This document shows positions 8,264 to 17,223 of a stretch of DNA of 48,477 bases, piece after piece (the first letter of the stretch is position 1; every line of letters begins with the position of its first letter). The DNA is taken from assembly GCA_038880255.1 (NCBI GenBank), contig JAVZSA010000006.1:1-48477 (forward strand). Reading direction: 5' to 3'. The notes under the pieces were generated by a model that was not told the DNA's origin, ran no database searches, and saw nothing but the letters and a program-made list of their open reading frames with translations. Source of the stretch: ARK-15 sp038880255 (lineage in GTDB: Archaea > Thermoplasmatota > Thermoplasmata > Thermoplasmatales > ARK-15). The position numbers and the translations under genes were made by a program.

Positions 8264-9547
8264 ATGGAAATATTCCAAATATTAAAGATCATCACCATAC
8301 CACTTATTGTTACAGTAGGTATTTTTGTTATTCTTCTTTATATAATTGCATATCTCAATAGATTTTTTAATTATCTAAAAATAAAGGAAACAAAATTAAT
8401 TGGAAAGGAAAGTATAGATTTGCTAGAAATTCTCATTCTTTACACACTATTTTCAGTGTCAGCAATATTATTGATAGAATTGTATTCATATATAAATTAT
8501 GATATTAGGAGATATACCGCTGACATAATTTTTCCATATTTTTTAATGTTCTTTTCAATATTCCTTATAGTACTATTTTCATTTTTCATTCTTGCAATAA
8601 ATAATAGGGCTTTCAAATATATGAGGGGCGAACTAAGTATAAAACCTCAAAGAATAATTAGTGAGAAATTTGGTTATTATTTAGAATTAATAATTAAATA
8701 CATAGTTTATATTTTCGCCATTCTGGCATCAATACTTACCGTTTTTGCTGGATTTAACATGCTCCATGATGCTGAAAGGGCGTTTGTTGATTTTGTTGTT
8801 TCCAACCTGAAAGGCTTTGTTATGATCATCATTTTCATATCAATTATGTTTATAGTTTACTTACTCTTTATTGCATATATAAGGGATATTAAACTTAGAT
8901 CCAAAACTCAGAAGGAAAAATTACTCAAATATCTTTCCACATTTATTAAAAATACTGTACTATCAATACTATTACTAGGATTAATCATGATTATACTTTC
9001 AATGTTTGGTTTTAGTTTTGCTGATATTTTTGTTTTTACTTTTTTTATTATGGTTATTTTAATAGGTGTTTTCTTATTATTCCTTACACCAATAAAAAAT
9101 GCAATTTCTGGTATTATAATATTAATAAATGAACCATTTCTTGAAGAAGACTATGTTATTATTAATGAAAAATTTGAAGGAATTATAATGAACATAAATT
9201 TATTGTATACTGAAATTAAGGATAAACTTGGCAAAATTTTATTAGTTCCAAATTCTAAAATCCTAGAGGGATCTATAAAGGTATTGAGCTCTCCTGGAAA
9301 AATGTTTCCTATATCATTTGAATTTTCCCTACCTATAAATAGAAAATTTGAGGATGTGGAAAATATTTGTATAAATGCGTCAAATGATATTCCCTCTGTT
9401 GTTGTAAATGAGAAGCCAAAAATACTTATAAAGGAAATAATGCAAGAAAGGGTAACATATATGGTAAAACTCTTTATTGAAGATCCAATGATGGCAGAAA
9501 ATGTTAAATCCGAATTTTTAAAAAGGATAAAATTATTTATGGAATAA
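8264..9547 (+). CDS. MscS-family mechanosensitive ion channel
   Basis: Membrane channel that opens under membrane tension to release osmolytes. The protein has 427 residues with about seven predicted hydrophobic segments in the first 280 residues. The MscS pore/beta-domain junction follows: TPIKNAISGIIILINEPF, then EDYVIINEKFEGIIMNINLLYT and LLVPNSKIL, typical of the family. The ATG at 8264 is chosen because a TATA element lies about 28 nt upstream and earlier starts lie inside hemB. Its 3' end overlaps the convergent permease gene by 15 bp. The number of extra N-terminal helices exceeds that of small MscS (three). Confidence 0.85.
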   Translation: MEIFQILKIITIPLIVTVGIFVILLYIIAYLNRFFNYLKIKETKLIGKESIDLLEILILYTLFSVSAILLIELYSYINYDIRRYTADIIFPYFLMFFSIFLIVLFSFFILAINNRAFKYMRGELSIKPQRIISEKFGYYLELIIKYIVYIFAILASILTVFAGFNMLHDAERAFVDFVVSNLKGFVMIIIFISIMFIVYLLFIAYIRDIKLRSKTQKEKLLKYLSTFIKNTVLSILLLGLIMIILSMFGFSFADIFVFTFFIMVILIGVFLLFLTPIKNAISGIIILINEPFLEEDYVIINEKFEGIIMNINLLYTEIKDKLGKILLVPNSKILEGSIKVLSSPGKMFPISFEFSLPINRKFEDVENICINASNDIPSVVVNEKPKILIKEIMQERVTYMVKLFIEDPMMAENVKSEFLKRIKLFME

Positions 9548-11737
9548 GGCAGAAATATCTTTTATTTCTTCTGCTGAAACTTTTCTTACCACAAGAACAG
9601 GGCCATTCAATTTCCCCACAATCCTTGGATCTATACTTGGGGATAACCTTCCTTCCATATATTCCGATGGTGGTGCCATAACGAGAAACTGAGAATTTTT
9701 AGAAATTTCAAATATTTTTCCTAAAATACGTTCAGATTTTAATGGTAATATATTTATATCCAACCCCATATTTTTTCCCCTTTCCTCATACATTTCTCCT
9801 TTTACAGATATCTTACCATCATAGGTAAACTCATAAACAGTGAGTTTTGCATTGAATTCGAGTGCAAGAGTTGATGCTATTATAAATGAAAATTCACCAC
9901 TTTTTCTTTTTGACAATATAAGTGTAATATTATCAATATCCTCCCTTAAATTATCTCTGAAAATCATAATATCACATGGAGGATTTCTATAGATTTTTTC
10001 CAAAGTTGATCCAAATAATATTCTTTTAACATTTTTTGGTCTCCAGGACATAAAAAGTATATTAATTTCCTTTTCCTTTACTTCATCAAGTATTGCTCTA
10101 AATGGATCATGGGATACAGTTATAATAACTTCCCCTCCTTTTCCGAATTTTTTCGCAATTTTTTGCATTCTTTCCATCATGGTTATTTTATCGATAGAAT
10201 CTGAATAGGTAATGGATAGAGGTGATACAGAAATCGGTATTTCAATACTCGAGAATAAGTAAATATTTGCATCCATATTTTTGGCAATGATGGAAGCAAC
10301 CTTTACACTATTGGGGAATTCTTGTGAAAGTGGAACAAGTATATTATTAACCTTCTTTTCTCTCTTTATTTCTGGCTTAGTAGATATTGGAATAGGTTTC
10401 TCAATCTCTTTTTTACCTACCCAAAAATAGTAAATTAATAGACCCACTTCAATCCAGGCGATTGCAACAAACCATGCCTCCGGTGAATAGTACCATAGTA
10501 TTGCAGCAACCAAGAGTTTAGTTATTATTGCAAGTATTGGAACAACCGGGAAAAAGGGTATTGAATAACCTCTTTTCATATGCGGATTTTTATACCTATT
10601 TACTATTACAGCTATATTAACAAGTGTAAAGAGTAAAAGGAACATTATACTAGCGCCAGCCACCACAGTATCAAGTGGCAGAAATAGTGCCATCAGTGCA
10701 ATCATTAATCCTGAGATAATAGTGGCTACATATGGTGTATGGTGTTTTTTATGAATATATGAAAAAATTTTAGGCAATGAACCATTTCTTCCCATTGCAT
10801 AGGAGACTCTTATTGAAGAAAATACTGTTGCATTTAATGTTGCACCAGAACCAATTAACATTGCAAGTATCATTAAACCGTATCCATAACCATTCATTAC
10901 ATGACCGCCGAACCAAATTAGTGCAAATTCACCCTTGTTACTTAATATGGTTACACCAGCATTTAGAATTATTATTAAAAAAAGGAATATATATATTATT
11001 GTAACTATGGCTACAGAATAAAATATGGCTCTAGGTATATTCTTTTCTGGATTATTAATCTCCTCCGCACCCTGTGCAATAATTTCATAACCCTCAAAGG
11101 CAACGAATAGAAGACCCATTGCCAATAAAATATTGGTTAAATTAAGATTAATTGGATATATATTTGAAAAATTTGGGTGTATTATTATTCCAACAAAACC
11201 CAATATCATAAAAAATAAAAGTATTATAATTTGTGCAGTGGTGAGATATGTTTGCCATTTTCCTGTAGTGGCAGTACCTAAATAATTGATGAATAGAATT
11301 ATGAAAAGAACAGTAATAATTATTAATTTTTCTAAGATTCCCCAATTTATTGGTAATGATATGCCATATATTTGCATTAACCATACAATACCTGTAGAAA
11401 AAACTACAGTGTAAAAAGCATCAGCAATCGAATGTGAAAACCAAGACATCCATCCACTCATAAATCCAAATGGTTTTGGAAGATTTTCTTCAACAAATAA
11501 ATATCCTCCTCCTGCCTCAGGATAAATTGTTGAAAGCTCCGCATAGGTCATACCTGTTAGCATTGTAATTATATAGTTGAAAAATATGGCTATAAGAATA
11601 CCTATGCCTGCAATTCCAATAACCACCCCTGCCATAAGATAAACTGTTGCACCTGTCATTGCCCCTACTCCAATAAAAACCAAATCCCAAAACTTAAAAT
11701 CTCGCCTTAATTTTATTGTAACATTATTTTTTTCCAT
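9533..11737 (-). CDS. APC-family amino-acid permease with two C-terminal USP domains
   Basis: Membrane transporter of the amino acid-polyamine-organocation superfamily. The protein has 734 residues. Residues 1-435 carry about twelve hydrophobic segments, with the APC N-terminal GVGAMTGATVYLMAG and YAELSTIYPEAGGGYLFV. From about residue 455 come two universal-stress-protein-like repeats: NNILVPLSQEFPNSVKVAS begins the first, and LFGSTLEKIYRNPPCDIMIF is its nucleotide-loop region. The second begins near NITLILSKRKSGEFS and ends PVLVVRK. Transporter-USP fusions are known in archaea; the USP part is thought to bind ATP and regulate. The substrate is not predictable. It is probably monocistronic, with an AT-rich element about 28 nt before the ATG. 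Confidence 0.87.
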   Translation of the reverse strand: MEKNNVTIKLRRDFKFWDLVFIGVGAMTGATVYLMAGVVIGIAGIGILIAIFFNYIITMLTGMTYAELSTIYPEAGGGYLFVEENLPKPFGFMSGWMSWFSHSIADAFYTVVFSTGIVWLMQIYGISLPINWGILEKLIIITVLFIILFINYLGTATTGKWQTYLTTAQIIILLFFMILGFVGIIIHPNFSNIYPINLNLTNILLAMGLLFVAFEGYEIIAQGAEEINNPEKNIPRAIFYSVAIVTIIYIFLFLIIILNAGVTILSNKGEFALIWFGGHVMNGYGYGLMILAMLIGSGATLNATVFSSIRVSYAMGRNGSLPKIFSYIHKKHHTPYVATIISGLMIALMALFLPLDTVVAGASIMFLLLFTLVNIAVIVNRYKNPHMKRGYSIPFFPVVPILAIITKLLVAAILWYYSPEAWFVAIAWIEVGLLIYYFWVGKKEIEKPIPISTKPEIKREKKVNNILVPLSQEFPNSVKVASIIAKNMDANIYLFSSIEIPISVSPLSITYSDSIDKITMMERMQKIAKKFGKGGEVIITVSHDPFRAILDEVKEKEINILFMSWRPKNVKRILFGSTLEKIYRNPPCDIMIFRDNLREDIDNITLILSKRKSGEFSFIIASTLALEFNAKLTVYEFTYDGKISVKGEMYEERGKNMGLDINILPLKSERILGKIFEISKNSQFLVMAPPSEYMEGRLSPSIDPRIVGKLNGPVLVVRKVSAEEIKDISALFHK

Positions 11738-11763
11738 TAAACCATTTGAATATCAAAATAATT

Positions 11764-12654
11764 TTATTTAATTTTTGTTCTTAATTTCTCTTTTTCTTTA
11801 ATAAGATAGTATAATATTTTTAGATATGGAACATCAATACCATTTTTTGAAGAATATTCAATGATTTTACCAATGATACTCTCAATTTCTGTTCTTTTTC
11901 CTTTCATTATATCTTGAAGCATACTTGAATAATTTTCAGATGTCTGTTCAATCACCTCCATTACCCTTTCCTTTAGATTTACATTTATTCCTCTAGATTT
12001 TAAAACAAATTCATTTTCTTTAATGAGTTCATCAAGAATTGTCTTTAATAAATCATCTAAAAGTTGACCATTCTTTATTTCAAGTAAAGCAGTTAGCGGA
12101 TTTATGCATGAATTTATGGCTCCCTTAACCCAAATTTCATTTATAATATTCTCACTATATTCACTCTTTATACCAGATTGATTGAATAATTTTACAATAT
12201 TTATTGCAAAATCCTTATGTTCTGGGTATATTTCACCCAATTTCGTAATACCTTTACCAGTATGTTTTATTACCCCAGGTGATATAAATGTAACAGCTTC
12301 AGTGGTGATTGCACCAATAACATTCTTAGTATATTTCTTAATAATATCTACATTCCCTATTCCATTCTGTAATGAAACTATAAACTCCTTTTTTAATTTA
12401 TTTTTTATATCCTCCATGGCATTCTCTGTATCATAGGATTTGACAGTTAATAGAATTAAGTCAGCACCCCCAGGGTATTCAGTAAACCCCTTTCCATAAA
12501 CCCTAGTATTAGTAAGACCCTCAACTTTCAATCCATATTTGTTTATATTTTCAATATGCTCCCTACGCCCTATAAATAAAATTTCATTATTTTGCGATAG
12601 GTAAGCTCCAAAAAGGCTTCCTATCGCACCAGCACCCAAAATTGCAATTTTCAT
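11764..12654 (-). CDS. panE: Ketopantoate reductase family protein (ApbA/PanE)
   Basis: NADPH-dependent reduction of 2-dehydropantoate to pantoate, on the way to coenzyme A. The protein has 296 residues, near the family's 300. It opens MKIAILGAGAIGSLFGAYLS, the classic PanE dinucleotide-binding N-terminus. It then has LLTVKSYDT and the catalytic-domain segments NGIGNVDII and EIWVKGAINSCINPLTAL, with the conserved Lys and Asn. The ATG at 12654 overlaps the gcvPB stop as ATGA; a TTG at 12669 would add five residues but is less likely. The operon with glycine decarboxylase suggests a link to one-carbon supply. Related hydroxyacid dehydrogenases cannot be excluded. Confidence 0.85.
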   Translation of the reverse strand: MKIAILGAGAIGSLFGAYLSQNNEILFIGRREHIENINKYGLKVEGLTNTRVYGKGFTEYPGGADLILLTVKSYDTENAMEDIKNKLKKEFIVSLQNGIGNVDIIKKYTKNVIGAITTEAVTFISPGVIKHTGKGITKLGEIYPEHKDFAINIVKLFNQSGIKSEYSENIINEIWVKGAINSCINPLTALLEIKNGQLLDDLLKTILDELIKENEFVLKSRGINVNLKERVMEVIEQTSENYSSMLQDIMKGKRTEIESIIGKIIEYSSKNGIDVPYLKILYYLIKEKEKLRTKIK

Positions 12655-14105
12655 TTTATCATTTTCCAAGAGAGCACCGGGTTTCTTGCTGCCTCCACCT
12701 CATCAATTCTTTTTACAGCTGTATTCTGTGGAGCACTTTTTAGAAGTTCAGGATTTTCCTTAGCTTCCTGAGCAATTTTAATCATTATTTCCGCTAATTT
12801 ATCAAGGTTTTCTTTTGATTCAGTTTCGGTTGGTTCAATCATTAAAGCCTCTTCAACAATCAATGGGAAATATATGGTAGGCGCATGAACACCATAGTCC
12901 AACATCCTTTTTGCAATATCAAGTGTCCTCACACCATATTTTTTAAGGTTTGAACCACTAAATACCACCTCGTGTTTTCTCAATTCTTTATACGGTAAAT
13001 CATAGTATCCTTTCAATTTTTTTCTTAGATAGTTTGTATTTAAAACTGCTCTCATTGTAACATCTTTAAGGCCATTACCCCCCTGAAGTTTTATGTATGC
13101 CCATGCTCTTACAAGAACCCCAAAATTACCATAGAAGCCTGATACCTTTCCTATTGAATTTTTAAGGTCATAATCAAAGTAATATAATTTCCCATCAAAT
13201 TTTACAATTGGAACAGGTAGAAATTCTTCCAAGAATTTTTTCACGCCCACAGGTCCAGCTCCAGGACCTCCACCACCATGTGGGGTTGCAAATGTTTTAT
13301 GTAGGTTGAAATGAACTATATCAAAGCCCATTTTACCTGGTGTGGTAATTCCCATTATTCCATTTAGATTAGCACCATCATAATATAATAGACCACCCTT
13401 TTCATGCACCATATTTGCAATTTCCAAAATGTTGTCATCAAATATTCCGAGGGTATTGGGATTTGTAATCATAAATGCAGCAGTCCTGTCAGAAAGCGCA
13501 CTTTTTAAAGCATCCAAATCAACAAGTCCATTTTTATCTGAGGGTATTTCTATAGTTGTAAATCCTGCCATTGTAGAACTTGCAGGATTTGTTCCATGTG
13601 CAGAATCAGGAATGATTATTTCTGTTCTTTTAAAATCCTTCCTATTTTCATGATATGCCCTTACAAGCAAAAGTCCTGTAAATTCACCATCTGCCCCAGC
13701 CACGGGTTGAAGTGTTACAGCATCCATACCACCAATAGCTTTTAAATATTCTTGAAGTTCATACATTATTTGTAATGCTCCCTGTACAGTACTAACATCC
13801 TGATAAGGGTGTATGAATTTTACCTGATCCATTGATGCAATTTCCTCTGAAATCTTTGGATTAAACTTCATTGTACAAGAACCCAAAGGATAGGTATTTA
13901 AATCTACACCATAATTCATTTGTGATAATCTTACGTAATGCCTCAAAACAGAATATTCTTCATTGTCATTTATATTTAATTCCCTTCTAACAAGATTTTC
14001 AGGGATCTTTATTTCAAAATTTTTTTCCTCATTTGGTATTTTTATGGTTTTCTTTCCCTTCATCTCTATTATTAATTTCTCATCCCAAACGGCCTGATGG
14101 AACAT
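12651..14105 (-). CDS. gcvPB: Glycine dehydrogenase (decarboxylating) subunit 2
   Basis: C-terminal half of the split glycine cleavage P-protein. The PLP enzyme decarboxylates glycine and passes aminomethyl to lipoyl-H protein. The protein has 484 residues. PLP Lys270 lies in HFNLHKTFATPHGGGGPGAG, the family's signature Gly-rich loop. YPLGSCTMKFNPK (72-84) is also diagnostic. A perfect ribosome-binding site GGAGGTGA lies 6 nt before the ATG, within the last codons of gcvPA, whose stop directly abuts the ATG. The T-, H- and L-proteins are not in the window. Confidence 0.96.
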   Translation of the reverse strand: MFHQAVWDEKLIIEMKGKKTIKIPNEEKNFEIKIPENLVRRELNINDNEEYSVLRHYVRLSQMNYGVDLNTYPLGSCTMKFNPKISEEIASMDQVKFIHPYQDVSTVQGALQIMYELQEYLKAIGGMDAVTLQPVAGADGEFTGLLLVRAYHENRKDFKRTEIIIPDSAHGTNPASSTMAGFTTIEIPSDKNGLVDLDALKSALSDRTAAFMITNPNTLGIFDDNILEIANMVHEKGGLLYYDGANLNGIMGITTPGKMGFDIVHFNLHKTFATPHGGGGPGAGPVGVKKFLEEFLPVPIVKFDGKLYYFDYDLKNSIGKVSGFYGNFGVLVRAWAYIKLQGGNGLKDVTMRAVLNTNYLRKKLKGYYDLPYKELRKHEVVFSGSNLKKYGVRTLDIAKRMLDYGVHAPTIYFPLIVEEALMIEPTETESKENLDKLAEIMIKIAQEAKENPELLKSAPQNTAVKRIDEVEAARNPVLSWKMIK

Positions 14106-15434
14106 TTAACTCACCTCCCTAAGTGAATTGAGAAGTTTTTCAATGTCCTTATCGGTATGTACCTCAGTTACATTGAAAAGCATTGCATTTTTAAGTTCTG
14201 GAAATGAATTCTTGCTCCACGTATTTAAAAGATAGCCACCATGCACACCCTTTGAAAGTAAATATTTATGGACCTTTAGTTCATCAAAGGGTAATTTAAT
14301 AACAAATTCGTTAAAATGCAATGAATTATGGGGATTGGTGTATCCATTAATTGAACATATTTTTCTTCTTACTTCATCTGCCCTACCCATATTTATTTCT
14401 GCTAGTTTTTTAAGACCTGTTTTACCAAGTAAGGATATATATGCTGCTGAAAATACAGCACATAATGCTTCATTTGAACATATGTTGCTTGTTGCTTTAG
14501 CTCTCCTTATATGCTGTTCCCTCGTTTGAAGAGTCATTACAAAGGCTCTTTTTCCATCCCTATCTTTGGACATTCCGATTATCCTTCCTGGCATTTTTCT
14601 CACATATTCCATTTTTGTAGCAAAAATACCTAAAAGAGGTCCTCCAAAATTCATCGGATTTCCAAGAATTTGTCCCTCACCTATAACTATATCTGCACCA
14701 TACTCTCCTGGTGGTTTTAATAACCCAAGAGAAATAGGATTAACACCAACTATATATATGAAATTTCCAAGCTCTCTTATTTTAAGCACATTTTCATCAA
14801 TAACGCCAAAAAAGTTAGGAATTTCTGCATACACAGCGGAAGTGTTCTCACTTAAGAGATTCTTAATTGATTCAATATCCAACTTTCCTGAGTTTTTATC
14901 GTATGAATATTCCCTAATTTTCATATTTAGGCCTTTCACATAATTTTGTAATACACTCTTTTTTTCCCACTGTAAATTTTTTGGAATTAATATTTCATTT
15001 TTTCCATTTATTGCATTGGCCATTCTTGCAGCCTCACCAAGTGATGTAGCAAAATCGTACATTGAAGCATTCGCAGCATCCATCCCAGTTAATTCAGCAA
15101 TATAACTTTGATATTCAAACAAAGTTTGAAGCATACCCTGCGAAATTTCTGGTTGGTATGGCGTATATGATGTGTAAAATTCAGATCTTGAGACTATGGA
15201 AAAAACAGCAGCTGGTATATAGTGCTGATAGACTCCTGCACCCATAAAAATTGGCATATCAATTGTAGTTTTATTTTTTAATAATATTTCCCTTGCTTTT
15301 ATTCTTAATGTATGTTCATCAATTCCATCTTCGATGGGCAATTTATCAATCCTTACATTTTTTGGAATATCTGAAAAAAGTTCTTCAATACTATTGATGC
15401 CCAAATATTCCAGCATTTCTTTTTCATCATCCAT
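14106..15434 (-). CDS. gcvPA: Glycine dehydrogenase (decarboxylating) subunit 1
   Basis: N-terminal half of the split P-protein, forming a heterotetramer with GcvPB. The protein has 442 residues. It shows FMGAGVYQHYIPAAV, YTPYQPEISQGMLQTLFEYQ and TREQHIRRAKATSNICSN, which are characteristic segments. The ATG at 15434 is preferred to GTG 15443 because AAGGTG (15446-15441) is then a correctly spaced ribosome-binding site. It is the first gene of gcvPA-gcvPB-panE. A 16-bp palindrome (15468-15483) sits on its predicted TATA element. Confidence 0.95.
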   Translation of the reverse strand: MDDEKEMLEYLGINSIEELFSDIPKNVRIDKLPIEDGIDEHTLRIKAREILLKNKTTIDMPIFMGAGVYQHYIPAAVFSIVSRSEFYTSYTPYQPEISQGMLQTLFEYQSYIAELTGMDAANASMYDFATSLGEAARMANAINGKNEILIPKNLQWEKKSVLQNYVKGLNMKIREYSYDKNSGKLDIESIKNLLSENTSAVYAEIPNFFGVIDENVLKIRELGNFIYIVGVNPISLGLLKPPGEYGADIVIGEGQILGNPMNFGGPLLGIFATKMEYVRKMPGRIIGMSKDRDGKRAFVMTLQTREQHIRRAKATSNICSNEALCAVFSAAYISLLGKTGLKKLAEINMGRADEVRRKICSINGYTNPHNSLHFNEFVIKLPFDELKVHKYLLSKGVHGGYLLNTWSKNSFPELKNAMLFNVTEVHTDKDIEKLLNSLREVS

Positions 15435-15467
15435 AGATAACACCTTGCTACCTTAATAAAATAGTTT

Positions 15468-15483
15468 AAGATAAATTTATCTT
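15468..15483. promoter_or_regulatory. Palindrome on the gcvPA TATA element, candidate operator
   Basis: AAGATAAATTTATCTT is a perfect 16-bp palindrome. Its core ATAAATTTAT is the best TATA candidate for gcvPA: transcription would start near 15450, leaving a 16-nt leader that holds the ribosome-binding site. A protein bound here would compete with TBP. This role is inferred. Confidence 0.45.
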
Positions 15484-15523
15484 TTAACAATAACACTTAA
15501 AATTTCAAATATTTTTATGAAAA

Positions 15524-15537
15524 AATTTTTAAATAAC
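15524..15537 (+). promoter_or_regulatory. TATA element of the tRNA methylthiotransferase gene
   Basis: AATTTTTAAATAAC is centred about 24 nt before the GTG start at 15554, consistent with a leaderless mRNA. Confidence 0.5.
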
Positions 15538-15553
15538 AAAATATGGCAAAAAT

Positions 15554-16744
15554 GTGAAAATATATTATGAAAAGTATGGATGTTCGCTAAATCAAGCTGA
15601 AACAGAGTTTTTGGTTAGTTCATATGTTAAAAATGGAAATACACTTGTAGAAAACCCAGAAAGTGCAGATTTAATTATTATAGGTACATGCGTTGTAATA
15701 AAACATACTGAAAATCATATGATTTCAAGAATTAAGCACTTTTATAGTATGAATAAAAAAATTTTAGTTTATGGTTGTTTGCCTGCAGTTTATAAAAATT
15801 TGCTTAGTGATTTCAATGGAATTAAAACAATAACACCAAGGGAAATTTATCCGAATGATTCATTTTTTATTGAAAATTATGCCACTATACCCATTGCGCA
15901 GGGATGTACAGGGCATTGTACCTACTGTATTTCAAAACTTGCAAGGGGAAATTTAAAAAGTTATCCTGAAGAATTGATAGTTTCTAGAGTAAAGGAAGCA
16001 GTAAAGAAAGGTATTAAGGAAATTAGGTTAACTGCTTTAGACACCGCTGCCTATGGGATTGATTTAAATTCAAATCTTCCATCATTACTGAACAAGATAG
16101 ATGAAATAGAAGGTGAATTTAGAGTAAGAATAGGTATGATGGAGCCGGCAAATACAATAAAAATAATTGATGATCTTATTGAATCTTTCAAATCTGAAAA
16201 AATCTTTAAATTTTTCCACATACCAGTTCAAAGTGGTGATGATAAAATTTTAAAATTAATGGGTAGAAATTATACATCATCAGATTTTGTTCAAATTGTT
16301 GAAAGTATTAGGAAAAATTTTACCCATTATACACTTTCCACAGATATTATTGTTGGTTTTCCTGGTGAAAATGAGAGTACATTTAATAGTACAATAGAAA
16401 TTGTAAAGAAGACAAGACCAGATATAATGAATATAACAAGATTTTCTCCTAGGGAAGGTACAATTGCATATTCTTTAAAGCAGGTAAAATCATCTCTTGC
16501 AAAAGAATGGTCTAAAAAACTAACAGAATTACACCAAAAAATAAGTGAAGAAAATAACAGTGAAATGTTGGGCAAAAAGTTTAAAATTCTTCTTACTGAA
16601 AAAGGTAAAAGAAATTATCTTGGGAGAACAGATGGATACAGACCGGTTATTGTTGAAAATGGTGAAATTTATAGATTTTATGATGTTGAAATATATTCTT
16701 TTACGCCATTTTACCTCATTGGCAAAATATTGAACCAATTTTAG
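15554..16744 (+). CDS. Archaeal threonylcarbamoyladenosine tRNA methylthiotransferase (e-MtaB/CDKAL1-like)
   Basis: Adds a methylthio group to t6A37 of ANN-decoding tRNAs using two 4Fe-4S clusters. The protein has 396 residues. The UPF0004 domain carries Cys10, Cys46 and Cys75. The radical-SAM cluster is Cys118-x3-Cys122-x2-Cys125 (CTGHCTYC), preceded by IPIAQG as in the MTTase family, and HIPVQSGDD and STDIIVGFPGE follow. A C-terminal TRAM-like domain covers about residues 345-396. The start is GTG, since no in-frame ATG precedes the conserved MKIYYEKYGCSLNQAE. Archaeal members group with CDKAL1 rather than MiaB, hence the assignment. Confidence 0.9.
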   Translation: MKIYYEKYGCSLNQAETEFLVSSYVKNGNTLVENPESADLIIIGTCVVIKHTENHMISRIKHFYSMNKKILVYGCLPAVYKNLLSDFNGIKTITPREIYPNDSFFIENYATIPIAQGCTGHCTYCISKLARGNLKSYPEELIVSRVKEAVKKGIKEIRLTALDTAAYGIDLNSNLPSLLNKIDEIEGEFRVRIGMMEPANTIKIIDDLIESFKSEKIFKFFHIPVQSGDDKILKLMGRNYTSSDFVQIVESIRKNFTHYTLSTDIIVGFPGENESTFNSTIEIVKKTRPDIMNITRFSPREGTIAYSLKQVKSSLAKEWSKKLTELHQKISEENNSEMLGKKFKILLTEKGKRNYLGRTDGYRPVIVENGEIYRFYDVEIYSFTPFYLIGKILNQF

Positions 16745-16768
16745 TTTTGAAATTAAAAAAAGATTTAA

Positions 16769-16794
16769 GATTTAAATCATATTATGATTAAATC
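16769..16794. promoter_or_regulatory. Imperfect inverted repeat before the tkt operon, candidate operator
   Basis: GATTTAAATCAT (16769-16780) and ATGATTAAATC (16784-16794) are complementary apart from one extra A. The left arm is the TATA candidate (about 25 nt before the ATG at 16795) and the right arm touches the start codon, so the repeat covers the whole core promoter. Confidence 0.45.
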
Positions 16795-17223
16795 ATGCAA
16801 TTTAATTTTCTAACAATAAATGATTATGATGATGTGGTGAATCTTTGGAAAAAAGCAGGTCTGAAATTTAAGCCAAATGGAAGGGATTCTATTGAATCAA
16901 TTAAGAAACAACTTGAACTATTCCCATACATGTTCCTTGGTGCCTTTATGGATGGCAAACTTGTTGGTGTAGCAATAATTACTGATGATGGTAGAAAGGG
17001 GTGGATAAATAGGTTGGCTGTGGATCCAGATTATAGAAGAAAAGGTGTGGCAAAGGGAATAATTGGTAAAGCTGAAGAAATTTTTAGAAATAAAGGTATT
17101 TATCTTTTTGCTGCATTAATTGAGGATTGGAATGTGGCTTCTCAAGAATTGTTTAAAAGCATGGGGTATGTGAAACATACAGATATTTTTTATTTTTCTA
17201 AGAGGGATTCTGATGAATACTGA
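16795..17223 (+). CDS. GNAT-family N-acetyltransferase
   Basis: 142 residues with the GNAT acetyl-CoA-binding signature NRLAVDPDYRRKGVAKGIIG, where the pyrophosphate loop is RRKGVA. A beta-bulge region comes before it (VGVAIITDDGRKGWI) and FKSMGY near the C-terminus, as in RimI-like enzymes. The substrate is unknown. It is the first gene of the unit that continues with both transketolase halves and transaldolase, overlapping tktN by 11 bp, so the two are translationally coupled. A metabolic role in the sugar-phosphate unit is not obvious; it may acetylate a protein N-terminus. Confidence 0.82.
   Translation: MQFNFLTINDYDDVVNLWKKAGLKFKPNGRDSIESIKKQLELFPYMFLGAFMDGKLVGVAIITDDGRKGWINRLAVDPDYRRKGVAKGIIGKAEEIFRNKGIYLFAALIEDWNVASQELFKSMGYVKHTDIFYFSKRDSDEY

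Noticed and set aside
12651..15434. Several open frames of 60-125 codons antisense to gcvPA and gcvPB
   Set aside because: They are shadows of strongly conserved genes; no motif, ribosome-binding site or promoter supports them.
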